Assembly: GCF_020524485.1 (NCBI RefSeq)
Contig: NZ_JAIVLF010000004.1
Span: 1-64,000 of the forward strand
DNA length: 64,000 nucleotides
Source of the DNA: Novosphingobium profundi
GTDB lineage: Bacteria > Pseudomonadota > Alphaproteobacteria > Sphingomonadales > Sphingomonadaceae
Reading direction: 5' to 3'
Each line of letters starts with the position of its first letter. Position 1 is the first letter of the stretch. The notes below the pieces were generated by a model. The model was not told the origin of the DNA. It saw nothing but the letters and a program-made list of their open reading frames with translations, and did not search any database. The translations under genes and the position numbers were made by a program. Shown here piece after piece: positions 1-7,054 of this stretch.

Positions 1-171
1 CGGCGTAATCCCCGCCTTCTCGCAGATCGCGCCAAGACCGTTCAGAATACCTTCCGAACTGTCATGCGGCGTCGACGGCGTCTTGTGACGGAAAAACGAG
101 CCGTCTTCCTGGTTGAACAAAAGTAGGTCGGTGAACGTCCCTCCGACGTCGACACCCAAGCGGTAGGTCAT
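1..171 (-). CDS. Hydantoinase/oxoprolinase A-type protein, N-terminal fragment (HyuA family)
   Basis: Only the first 57 codons are in the window; the gene runs off the left edge. Reading from an ATG whose complement is at 169-171, the protein begins MTYRLGVDVGGTFTDLLLF. The VDVGGTFTD phosphate-binding loop is typical of the ASKHA-fold HyuA family (N-methylhydantoinase, 5-oxoprolinase, caprolactamase, acetone carboxylase beta). These enzymes use ATP to open cyclic amides or activate ketones. A GGGGAAAG ribosome site lies just upstream. The gene diverges from the aldehyde dehydrogenase. The substrate cannot be told from this piece. A ring amide fits the C-N hydrolases found elsewhere in the cluster, but that is inference. 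Confidence 0.85.
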   Translation of the reverse strand, partial: MTYRLGVDVGGTFTDLLLFNQEDGSFFRHKTPSTPHDSSEGILNGLGAICEKAGITP

Positions 172-355
172 GCTTTCCCCATCCGTTCTCTCGCCTAGCG
201 GCGCTGTGGTTGCTGCCCGGTTCGGCGGGGCGGCGCCTCGTGCGAGAAGCCCCTTTGTCCTTGCGGGTCAGCCAGATCTGGTTGTGCGTGGATGACGCGT
301 CGGCCTCCACGGTGTGCTCGAACAGTGAACGTGATCGCGTTTTCATGCTGCGCTT

Positions 356-373
356 GCGGATAGAGTTATCCGC
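356..373. promoter_or_regulatory. Perfect palindrome between hyuA-like gene and aldehyde dehydrogenase gene
   Basis: The 283-nt divergent intergenic region (172-454) holds GCGGATAGAGTTATCCGC: 7-bp perfect arms around a 4-nt spacer, about 80 nt before the aldehyde dehydrogenase start. Its position between divergent catabolic genes fits an operator for a dimeric repressor. No bound regulator is known and no clear sigma70 boxes were seen around it. Confidence 0.4.
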
Positions 374-454
374 CCTGCGGCTTTTCGGCTTGGCGTGCGT
401 CGGTCCAGGATGGCATCTGCACTAGGACGAGGCGGAACAAAGGAGACACCGACG

Positions 455-1960
455 ATGCCACTCGACTTCGCCAGCTTGCGTCCCGCGACGCGCGAATTCC
501 TTGCCCGCCGCGCCCGCGGCGAGGGCCTGCTGATCGACGGTGAATGGCGCAAGGCCGCCAGCGGCAACACCTTCGCAACGCTCGACCCGGCGACCGGCTC
601 GGAACTGGGCCAGGTGGCCGCAGCGGGCGCGGACGACGTGAACGATGCCGTTGCCGCCGCCCGTGCGGCTCAGATCAAGTGGGCCGCCACCATCCCTGTT
701 GAGCGTGCGCGCATCCTCTGGAAGATCGCGGACCTCCTCGAGGCCAACATCGACGAACTCGCCGAGATCGAGACGCTCGATCAGGGCAAGCCGCTGTTCG
801 TGGGCCGCTGGGCCGAGATCCCCGGTGCCATCAACCAGTTCCGCTTCTTCGCGGGCCAGGCCATGAACATCGAAGGCAACACGATCGAGAACTCGATCAA
901 CTACCAGCCCGAAGGTAAGCAGGTGCGCAGCTGGACCGTGCGGGAGCCGGTCGGCGTGGTCGCGGCCATCGTGCCGTGGAACTCGCCGCTGGTGCTGACC
1001 GCGATGAAGCTCGCTCCGGCGCTCGCCGCTGGCTGCGCGCTCGTCCTGAAGCCCGCAGAGGACACCTCGCTCTCCGCGCTGCGTCTGGCCGAGATCATGG
1101 TCGAGGCGGGGCTGCCCGCAGGCGTTCTCAACGTGATCACCGGCCTTGGCGGCGAAACCGGCGCAACGCTGGCGCAGCACAAGGATGTCGACAAGATCGC
1201 CTTCACCGGTTCGACTGCAACGGGCCGTGCGGTGCTCGATGCGGCAAAGACCAACTTCAAGCGCGTGACGCTGGAGCTGGGCGGCAAGTCGCCCTCGATC
1301 GTCATGCCCGACGCGAACCTCGATCTCGCCATTCCGGGCGTGGCCAATGCAATCTACTTCAACGGTGGCCAGGTCTGTATTGCAGGCTCGCGCCTCTACG
1401 TGCACCGTTCGATCCACGACCAGGTCGTGGAAGGCGTGGCCAACTATGCCAAGGGCCTGAAGCTTGGCCACGGCCTTGAAGCCGATACGCAGATGGGCCC
1501 GGTCGTCTCGCTGCGCCATGCCGAGCGTGTCGAGGGCTTCCTGCAGCGCGCCAAGGGCGCAGGCGCCACGATGCTCACGGGCGGTGAGCGCACCGGCGAG
1601 GCCGGCACCTTCATCACGCCGACCGTCGTCACGGACGTGACGCCCGACATGGAAATCGTGCGCGAGGAAGTCTTCGGTCCGGTTCTGGTCGCCCAGGCCT
1701 TCGATGAGCCCGAAGAAGTGATCGCGGCCGCGAACGACAGCGAATATGGCCTCGCCGCCAGCGTCTGGACCGAAGGGCTCAGCAACGCGCACCGCATGTC
1801 GAGCGAGATCAAGGCGGGCACCGTCTGGATCAATTGCCACGCGATGTACGACCCCGCGCTTGCCATCGGCGGCGTCAAGCAGTCGGGCTGGGGCCGTGAC
1901 AGCGGCAAGCAGGCGCTGGAAAGCTACCTGGAGTGGAAGACGGTCTGCGCGGTCGTCTGA
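455..1960 (+). CDS. NAD(P)+-dependent aldehyde dehydrogenase
   Basis: The 501-residue protein oxidises an aldehyde to an acid with NAD(P)+. The ALDH signature ELGGKSP holds the general base near Glu274. The nucleophile is Cys308 in FNGGQVCIAG, and EVFGPVL lies further on. The length is normal for the family. The ATG at 455 is chosen because AGGAG at 441-445 sits 9 nt upstream; an in-frame GTG at 395 would add 20 residues of low-complexity sequence with no good ribosome site. The closest recognisable groups are betaine-aldehyde and phenylacetaldehyde dehydrogenases, but the substrate cannot be assigned. The gene is followed by a strong terminator, so it is probably a single transcription unit within the cluster. 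Confidence 0.93.
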   Translation: MPLDFASLRPATREFLARRARGEGLLIDGEWRKAASGNTFATLDPATGSELGQVAAAGADDVNDAVAAARAAQIKWAATIPVERARILWKIADLLEANIDELAEIETLDQGKPLFVGRWAEIPGAINQFRFFAGQAMNIEGNTIENSINYQPEGKQVRSWTVREPVGVVAAIVPWNSPLVLTAMKLAPALAAGCALVLKPAEDTSLSALRLAEIMVEAGLPAGVLNVITGLGGETGATLAQHKDVDKIAFTGSTATGRAVLDAAKTNFKRVTLELGGKSPSIVMPDANLDLAIPGVANAIYFNGGQVCIAGSRLYVHRSIHDQVVEGVANYAKGLKLGHGLEADTQMGPVVSLRHAERVEGFLQRAKGAGATMLTGGERTGEAGTFITPTVVTDVTPDMEIVREEVFGPVLVAQAFDEPEEVIAAANDSEYGLAASVWTEGLSNAHRMSSEIKAGTVWINCHAMYDPALAIGGVKQSGWGRDSGKQALESYLEWKTVCAVV

Positions 1961-1986
1961 TTGCATCAAAGATTCGCGAAGGATCG

Positions 1987-2015
1987 GAGGGGCGCTGCGG
2001 CGCCCCTCTTTTTTT
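1987..2015 (+). terminator. Rho-independent terminator after aldehyde dehydrogenase
   Basis: A perfect 9-bp GC stem (GAGGGGCGC / GCGCCCCTC, loop TGCG) is followed by seven T residues, 27 nt after the stop codon. Confidence 0.9.
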
Positions 2016-2220
2016 GTCGCAGCGCATGTTCTTGATCGAGGTCACTGACACCTGGGCAGATGTCCGGGCGGACCACTAAGAATTGGGCATCGAAGCGCCC
2101 GAAATAGCGCGCATCGCACGATATTCACCGCAAGTCGGATAGTCGGGCAGTGGTGTCTAACCAGTCCGGGCACGCGGTCCATACCTGTCAGCAAGAAGCA
2201 ATTAGTGGAGTCTGCTGGAT

Positions 2221-3435
2221 ATGGCTGCAGTTGAACGGTGCCAGGTAGTGATCGCGGGGGCAGGGCCGGTTGGGACGGTTCTGGCGACGCTTCTGGCTCA
2301 GGCGGGCGTCGACGTGGTCGTCCTGGAAGCGGGTAGCGAATGTGCGCAGGACCTGCGCGCCTCGACCTTCCACCCGCCCTCGCTCGAAATGCTCGACCAG
2401 ATCGGCATCACCCAGATGCTCATCGACAAGGGCCTCAAGGCGCCGGTCTACCACTGGCGCGACCGCCAGAGCGGCGAAGTCATCGACTTCGACCTTGCCG
2501 AGATCTCGGACGTCACCAAGTACCCGTTCCGCATCCAGTGCGAGCAGTACCACCTCTCGCAGGGACTGGCCGAGGGACTTGGTAAGTACAGCAACGCGCA
2601 GGTCCGCTTCGGCAGCCGCATCGTCTCCTTCAATGACGATGGCGCGGGCGTTGACGTCTTCGTCGAGACCATGACCGGTATCGACAAGCTGCGCTGCGAC
2701 TTCCTGGTGGGCGCCGATGGTGCCAACTCGATCGTGCGCAAGTGGCTGGGCGTCGAATTCGACGGTTTCACCTATCCCGAGCGCTTCCTCACGCTCTCGA
2801 CCGAGCTTGAGCTGGCCGATCACCTGCCCAACCTGTGCTACGTGAACTACGTCAGCGATCCGCAGGAATGGCTCGTGCTGCTGCGCGTCCCTTCGGTGTG
2901 GCGCGTGCTGGTGCCGACCGATCCCGAGGCCGACGAGGATTACCTGCGTTCGGACGAGGTCAAGAACGGCATCTTCGATCGCCTGATCGGCGAAGGCGCG
3001 GGCAAGGACGTCAAGACCGGCCACCGCACGCTGTACCGCGTCCACCAGCGCGTTGCGAAATCGTTCCGCGAGGGCCGCGTGATGCTGTGCGGCGATGCCT
3101 CGCACCTCAACAACCCGCTTGGCGGCTTTGGCATGAACTCGGGCATTCACGATGCCTTCAATCTGTTTGAGAAGCTGATGCCGGTGATCGAGGGCAAGGC
3201 CGACATGGATGCGAACCTCTCGCTCTATGACCGCCAGCGCCGGACGGTCACGCACAGCTTCACCCAGACCCAGACCAAGGCCAACATGGCCATGATCAAG
3301 GGCGGACAGGACGATGCCCACCAGCAGCGCCGCCAGGCGATGCTCGACATCAAGGCCGACGACGACAAGCGTCGCGCCTACATGATGCGCCAGGCCATGT
3401 ACGAGAGCCTCGAGCAGGCCAGGTCGATTACCTGA
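2221..3435 (+). CDS. FAD-dependent aromatic-type monooxygenase (UbiH/PHBH family)
   Basis: The 404-residue protein has the class A flavin monooxygenase architecture. An N-terminal Rossmann GAGPVG loop lies at about residues 13-18, a GADGANS 'DG' motif in the middle, and GDASHLNNPLGGFGMN near residues 291-304, which binds FAD ribityl/pyrophosphate. Enzymes of this fold hydroxylate activated aromatic or heteroaromatic rings with NAD(P)H and O2 (for example NicC, MhpA, 3-hydroxybenzoate hydroxylases). GGAG at 2207-2210 lies 10 nt before the ATG. The 205-nt region between the upstream terminator and this gene should hold its promoter. Its neighbour is a maleate-isomerase-fold protein, as in nic-type clusters. 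The substrate is unknown. Confidence 0.9.
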   Translation: MAAVERCQVVIAGAGPVGTVLATLLAQAGVDVVVLEAGSECAQDLRASTFHPPSLEMLDQIGITQMLIDKGLKAPVYHWRDRQSGEVIDFDLAEISDVTKYPFRIQCEQYHLSQGLAEGLGKYSNAQVRFGSRIVSFNDDGAGVDVFVETMTGIDKLRCDFLVGADGANSIVRKWLGVEFDGFTYPERFLTLSTELELADHLPNLCYVNYVSDPQEWLVLLRVPSVWRVLVPTDPEADEDYLRSDEVKNGIFDRLIGEGAGKDVKTGHRTLYRVHQRVAKSFREGRVMLCGDASHLNNPLGGFGMNSGIHDAFNLFEKLMPVIEGKADMDANLSLYDRQRRTVTHSFTQTQTKANMAMIKGGQDDAHQQRRQAMLDIKADDDKRRAYMMRQAMYESLEQARSIT

Positions 3436-3445
3436 TACCCATTCG

Positions 3446-3481
3446 GGCACGGGGAAGGGGCTTGTTCTCTTTCCCCGTGCC
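3446..3481 (+). other. Stable intergenic hairpin
   Basis: Arms of 11 bp (GGCACGGGGAA / TTCCCCGTGCC) around a 14-nt loop lie 10 nt after the monooxygenase stop. There is no T-run, so this may be an mRNA-processing or stability element rather than a full terminator. Confidence 0.5.
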
Positions 3482-3620
3482 GCGCCCACAGGGCCCTTCG
3501 GGAAGAAACGCGGCGCAAGACCGCACCAGGAAAAACACAACAACTCGCCACACCACGAAGGCGGGGAGAAACGTCATTCAACCCGCAGGCCCTTGGCGGC
3601 CTGCAAAAGGAGTACATGCA

Positions 3621-4367
3621 ATGGGAGACGTTCTCGGTTGGCGCAAGCTGCTGGGTGTCATCGCACCGTCCACCAACACGGTTGTCCAGCCCGACATGGA
3701 GCGCATGCGCCCTGAGGGTGTAACCAACCACTTCTCGCGCATCTACGTCGAGGATCCGCTGGCCCTCTCGAACGAGGACTTCATCGCGGGTACGACGCTG
3801 ATCGCCGAAAACACCCTTGATGCGGTGCGCTCGGTCATGACCTGCAAGCCCGATTACCTCGTGCTCGGCATGTCGGCGGTGACCTTCTACGGCGGTGTCG
3901 AAGGCGCCGCGAAGTGGAAGAAGCAGGTCGAGGACTTCGCCGGGATCGGCGCATCGACCGGCGCGGAATCGGTTGCCGCGGCACTCAAGGCCTACGGCAA
4001 CGTCAAGACCGTCAGCTTCGTCTCGCCCTACTACCCGGTTGCGAACGCCGAAGTGCGCCGCTTCCTCGAGGAATCGGGTTTTGACGTGAAGCGCGACGTT
4101 CCGCTGCAGTGCAAGCGCTGGACCGACATCGCCAAGGTCACGCCCGAGCGGCTCGACGAGGTCATCGCCGAACTTGATGGCGATGATGTCGATGCGATCG
4201 TCCAGGTCGGCACCAACCTCTCGATGGTCGATATCGCGGCCCAGTACGAGCAGAAGCTGTCCAAGCCGGTGATCGCGATCAACACCGCGACCTACTGGCA
4301 CGGCCTACGCGCCTGCGGCATCGACGACAAGATCCAAGGTCTCGGCCGCCTCCTCGCGGAATTCTGA
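3621..4367 (+). CDS. Asp/Glu racemase-superfamily protein, maleate isomerase/arylmalonate decarboxylase-like
   Basis: The 248-residue protein begins MGDVLGWRKLLGVIAPSTNT after an AAAGGAG ribosome site; a longer upstream reading frame is not credible. It has the two-domain layout of maleate cis-trans isomerases and arylmalonate decarboxylases, with GVIAPSTNT near the N-terminus and GASTGAESVAAAL and VSPYYPVANAEV in the middle. In this family two cysteines normally do catalysis. Here the first expected site reads VLGMSAVTF and the second VQVGTNLSM, so both look substituted (Met and Gly). It may therefore be a non-isomerising relative, possibly a decarboxylase, hydrolase or binding protein. It lies 185 nt after the monooxygenase, and a terminator follows. 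Confidence 0.8.
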   Translation: MGDVLGWRKLLGVIAPSTNTVVQPDMERMRPEGVTNHFSRIYVEDPLALSNEDFIAGTTLIAENTLDAVRSVMTCKPDYLVLGMSAVTFYGGVEGAAKWKKQVEDFAGIGASTGAESVAAALKAYGNVKTVSFVSPYYPVANAEVRRFLEESGFDVKRDVPLQCKRWTDIAKVTPERLDEVIAELDGDDVDAIVQVGTNLSMVDIAAQYEQKLSKPVIAINTATYWHGLRACGIDDKIQGLGRLLAEF

Positions 4368-4389
4368 TCCCGCGCTTGCGGCATCGACG

Positions 4390-4404
4390 TCATTTGTCAT
4401 AGCC
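4390..4404 (+). promoter_or_regulatory. Possible shared regulatory motif (copy 1)
   Basis: TCATTTGTCATAGCC differs at one base from TCATTTGTTATAGCC at 16974-16988 in the divergent promoter region. A partial third copy, TTATTTGTTATA, lies at 4457-4468 just before the first methyltransferase operon. All three sit in intergenic DNA of the same cluster, so a common regulator is possible. Confidence 0.3.
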
Positions 4405-4423
4405 GCAAGGCACCGAAATAGCG

Positions 4424-4462
4424 CAGGGCTCCGCGGTAAATCGCGGGGCCCTGTTCTTATTT
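4424..4462 (+). terminator. Rho-independent terminator after isomerase-like gene
   Basis: A 12-bp stem (CAGGGCTCCGCG / CGCGGGGCCCTG, one T-G wobble) with a GTAAAT loop is followed by TTCTTATTT. It separates the isomerase-like gene from the methyltransferase operon, which should have its own promoter in 4463-4583. Confidence 0.82.
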
Positions 4463-4583
4463 GTTATATTGTTGACTCAAATCAACCTCGCGCGCGTCGT
4501 GTGGCCATACATAGGTGAAGCGCGAGAGGCCGAGGGCTCCCTGATCGGACCGCCCCGCCGCCATCCGCAGCAAGGAGGGTTTG

Positions 4584-5813
4584 ATGTCAGCCGAAATTCC
4601 ACCACCCTACACCGCGCTTCAGCGCCATCCGATGATGGCACAGGCGGACCACGATGAAGCCTCGCGCTTCAATTTCCTGACCCAGTTCAACCGCTACCTG
4701 TCGGGCGATCTCGGCAAGGGCAACTGGCTCGCATACGAGAAGCGCGTCCTGCCCGCCTTCGAGGCGATCCATGGCCGGTCGCCGGAGAACCGTGAGGAAA
4801 TCCGTGTCGCGATGAACCAGGATCCCTGGCACCGCACCTGGTCGGCGCTCAAGCGCAACTCGATGGAGATGCGCCAGCAGAATGGGCGCCAGATCGTGCT
4901 GCGCCAGCTCGACGAACTCGACGCAAAGGCCAAGGCGTATAACGAGGCTTCGGGCCTGCTCGAACTCGATTCCTCGGTCGAACAGCCCCTCTACGTCACC
5001 TGCGTCGATATCCACTGCCAGCCCGGTAGCTACCATACTGAGGAACGCCCGGGCGACGTCGCGGTCGCGGCGAACTACGATGTCGGCCTCTTCGCCACCA
5101 CTGGCGGAGCGCTTGGCAGCCTCAACGATGGCGGTGGTCAGGCCGTGGTCGGGTGGATCAAGGAGAACCGCCCCGACTGGTCGCCGGAACGGGTGCTCGA
5201 CGTGGGCTGCACGGTGGGCCACAACGCAGTGCCCATCGCACAAGGGTTCCCGGAGGCCGAGGTGATCGGCATCGACACCGCTGCACCCGTCCTGCGCTAT
5301 GGTGCCGCGCGCGCGGCCAGCCTGGGTGTATCCAACATCAAGTTCGTCCAGGCGAGCGGCGAGGACCTCTCGCGCTTTCCCGACAACCATTTCGACTGGG
5401 TGCAGACGACGATGTTCCTGCACGAGACGTCGGCCTCGGCGATGCCGCGCATCCTCTCCGAATGCCACCGCGTGCTGAAACCGGGCGGGCTCCTGCTCCA
5501 TGTCGAGCAGCCCCAATACGGCCCCGACATGCCGCTGTTCGAGCAGTTCCTGCGCGACTGGGACGCTTACAACAACAACGAACCCTTCTGGTCGGCCATG
5601 CATGGTGTGGACCTCAAGGCCGTGATGGAAGAGGCCGGTTTTCCGCTGGACGAGCAGTTCGTGACCGGTGTGCGGGCAATTCCCGACAAGACACTGTTCC
5701 CTGGCTCGCCCGACGGAGACAAGGAAGACTACGGACGTGCGGCCATCTGGAATGCATACGGGGCCTGGAAGCCGAAGGTTTCCAATGAGATCGCCAAGGA
5801 GATTTCGGCATGA
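4584..5813 (+). CDS. SAM-dependent methyltransferase, paralogue 1
   Basis: The 409-residue protein has a helical N-terminal third and a class I methyltransferase domain from about residue 200. Motif I reads VLDVGCTVGH instead of the usual GxGxG, followed by the acidic strand end VIGIDTAAPV and the post-motif RVLKPGGLLLHVEQ. An HCQPGSYHTE motif near residue 145 is shared with the second methyltransferase at 15733-16965, as are VQASGEDLSRF and MPLFEQ. The ATG at 4584 is set by AAGGAGG at 4572-4578; a TTG one codon earlier is too close. It overlaps the next small gene by 4 nt. The methyl acceptor is unknown. Confidence 0.88.
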   Translation: MSAEIPPPYTALQRHPMMAQADHDEASRFNFLTQFNRYLSGDLGKGNWLAYEKRVLPAFEAIHGRSPENREEIRVAMNQDPWHRTWSALKRNSMEMRQQNGRQIVLRQLDELDAKAKAYNEASGLLELDSSVEQPLYVTCVDIHCQPGSYHTEERPGDVAVAANYDVGLFATTGGALGSLNDGGGQAVVGWIKENRPDWSPERVLDVGCTVGHNAVPIAQGFPEAEVIGIDTAAPVLRYGAARAASLGVSNIKFVQASGEDLSRFPDNHFDWVQTTMFLHETSASAMPRILSECHRVLKPGGLLLHVEQPQYGPDMPLFEQFLRDWDAYNNNEPFWSAMHGVDLKAVMEEAGFPLDEQFVTGVRAIPDKTLFPGSPDGDKEDYGRAAIWNAYGAWKPKVSNEIAKEISA

Positions 5814-6184
5814 CGCAGGATCTGGACTGGATCGCACGTTCCGGCGCACGCGCCAAGGGTGGTCGCCCGGCCTTCTTCGACGAGATGGCCCTCGACCGCC
5901 TCTACTCGCTGACGCTCTCGCTCACGGCCGAACTCGCCGCCACGCGCGAACGTCTGGATACGGTGGAGCGGTTGCTCGAGCTGGAGGGCTCGATCGATCG
6001 CACCAAGATTGAAAGGTATGAGCCGGACCGCAAGGCCGGTGAGGAACGGGGAATTGCCATGAGGGCGTATATCGCCCGCGTCATGCGCGGCTTCCAGCAG
6101 GAAGTCGAGGCCATGGAGGAAACCGATCCGCCCGTCACCGACTGGGTGGAGAAGCTTTCCCGCCAGGACGCCGCATCGGCTTAG
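5810..6184 (+). CDS. Small helical protein coupled to methyltransferase, paralogue 1
   Basis: The 124-residue soluble protein has no recognised domain. It is rich in charged residues and predicted helical, with a heptad-like stretch around ELAATRERLDTVERLLELEG (residues 42-61). It is clearly related to the 119-residue protein at 15377-15736: both have a basic-Gly start followed by RPAFF or RPYFL, then ERLL and YIAR. In both places the gene overlaps the end of a methyltransferase gene by 4 nt. That conserved coupling suggests it is a subunit or partner of the methyltransferase; this is inference from context. Confidence 0.82.
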   Translation: MTQDLDWIARSGARAKGGRPAFFDEMALDRLYSLTLSLTAELAATRERLDTVERLLELEGSIDRTKIERYEPDRKAGEERGIAMRAYIARVMRGFQQEVEAMEETDPPVTDWVEKLSRQDAASA

Positions 6185-6193
6185 GGGCGGCTC

Positions 6194-6209
6194 CCCCTTA
6201 GACAAGGGG
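6194..6209 (+). promoter_or_regulatory. Hairpin occluding the ribosome site of the 6-TM gene
   Basis: CCCCTT (6194-6199) pairs perfectly with AAGGGG (6204-6209), which is the ribosome site for the GTG start at 6216. A competing pairing is available, with GGGG at 6184-6187 taking up the same C-run. Ribosomes ending at 6184 could favour the open form, giving translational coupling. Confidence 0.4.
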
Positions 6210-6215
6210 AAAGTC

Positions 6216-6893
6216 GTGATAGAAGAAGTATTGGTACTGCGCTGGGTGCACATCATCGCCATGGTCTATTGGCTGGGCGGCGAATGGGGTGTTTTCCAGA
6301 CGAGCTACAACGTGTGCAACCGCAAGCTGTCGATGGACGAGCGCCGCCGCCACATGGAGACGGCCTACCGCATCGACATCCTGGCCCGCACCGGCATCAT
6401 CTCGCTGCTGCCGCTGGGGCTGCACATGGGGTACATCTATGGGCTCCATCCGTTTGGCGGTGGGTACCTCACCGCAATGTGGATATTCATCGCACTCTGG
6501 CTCGGCCTGTGCTGGAGCGCCTTCATCAAGCGCGAAACCGATGTCGGCGTGAAGCTTACCAAGATCGACGAAAAGATCCGCTGGGTTCTCATCCCGCTGA
6601 TCTTCGTGGTCGGCATCTCCTCGCTGCTGGGCCATGGTCCGCTGGAAGCGGGCGAGGGCATGCGCTGGTACGCGACGAAGCTGACGCTCTATGGGTTCAC
6701 CTTGTGCATCGGGCTTGGCCTGCGCTGGATCATGCGCCTGTGGACGGTGCGTTTCCGGCGCCTGGCCGAAGGTCCCAACCCGGCCGAGGAAGCCGCTCTC
6801 GAGCGCGAGTTCATGTATGGCCGGATGATGGCCTACGTCTACTGGATAACGATTTCCGGCATCTGCTTCCTGGGTACGGTCAAGCCGTTCTGA
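6216..6893 (+). CDS. Six-TM membrane protein with H..YWLGGE motif, paralogue 1
   Basis: The 225-residue integral membrane protein has about six hydrophobic segments (around residues 6-27, 55-78, 85-105, 122-143, 152-175 and 205-224). The first carries HIIAMVYWLGGEWGVF, recalling CopD-like and urate-oxidase-N membrane domains where His and acidic residues can sit near haem or a metal. It is paralogous to the protein at 20510-21172, which has HLLIPIYWLGGDLGAF at the same place. The start is GTG, with AAGGGGA upstream. It is the last gene of the methyltransferase-small protein-membrane protein operon. A role in electron transfer, transport or anchoring is possible but unproven. Confidence 0.85.
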   Translation: MIEEVLVLRWVHIIAMVYWLGGEWGVFQTSYNVCNRKLSMDERRRHMETAYRIDILARTGIISLLPLGLHMGYIYGLHPFGGGYLTAMWIFIALWLGLCWSAFIKRETDVGVKLTKIDEKIRWVLIPLIFVVGISSLLGHGPLEAGEGMRWYATKLTLYGFTLCIGLGLRWIMRLWTVRFRRLAEGPNPAEEAALEREFMYGRMMAYVYWITISGICFLGTVKPF

Positions 6894-6930
6894 GGAAAGC
6901 CGATGTTCCGATAAAGGAAATCGCAGGAGG

Positions 6931-6962
6931 AAAGGGCGGTCCCACAGGGATCGCCCTTTTTT
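6931..6962 (+). terminator. Rho-independent terminator of methyltransferase operon 1
   Basis: A 13-bp stem (AAAGGGCGGTCCC / GGGATCGCCCTTT, one wobble) with an ACA loop ends in six T residues. Confidence 0.88.
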
Positions 6963-6997
6963 CCTGGCGGAAGAGGGGGGCGTGTAAGCGCAAGGAA

Positions 6998-7031
6998 AAG
7001 GGCCCCGGAAGCGCGAACTTCCGGGGCCCTT
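6998..7031 (-). terminator. Terminator of the leftward CoA-transferase operon
   Basis: A perfect 14-bp stem (AAGGGCCCCGGAAG and its complement) has a 6-nt loop. Read leftward it is followed by TTTTCC. It lies just after the CoA-transferase stop and faces the rightward terminator at 6931-6962. Confidence 0.85.
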
Positions 7032-7054
7032 GCCATGTCGTGTATCGGAGCCGA

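Noticed and set aside
62..346. A 94-codon minus-strand frame at the left edge
   Set aside because: A different minus-strand frame gives the clear HyuA family N-terminus with a good ribosome site.
2099..4424. 12-mer CCGAAATAGCGC in two intergenic regions (2099-2110 and 4413-4424)
   Set aside because: It is too short to stand above chance, and the two positions relative to genes differ.
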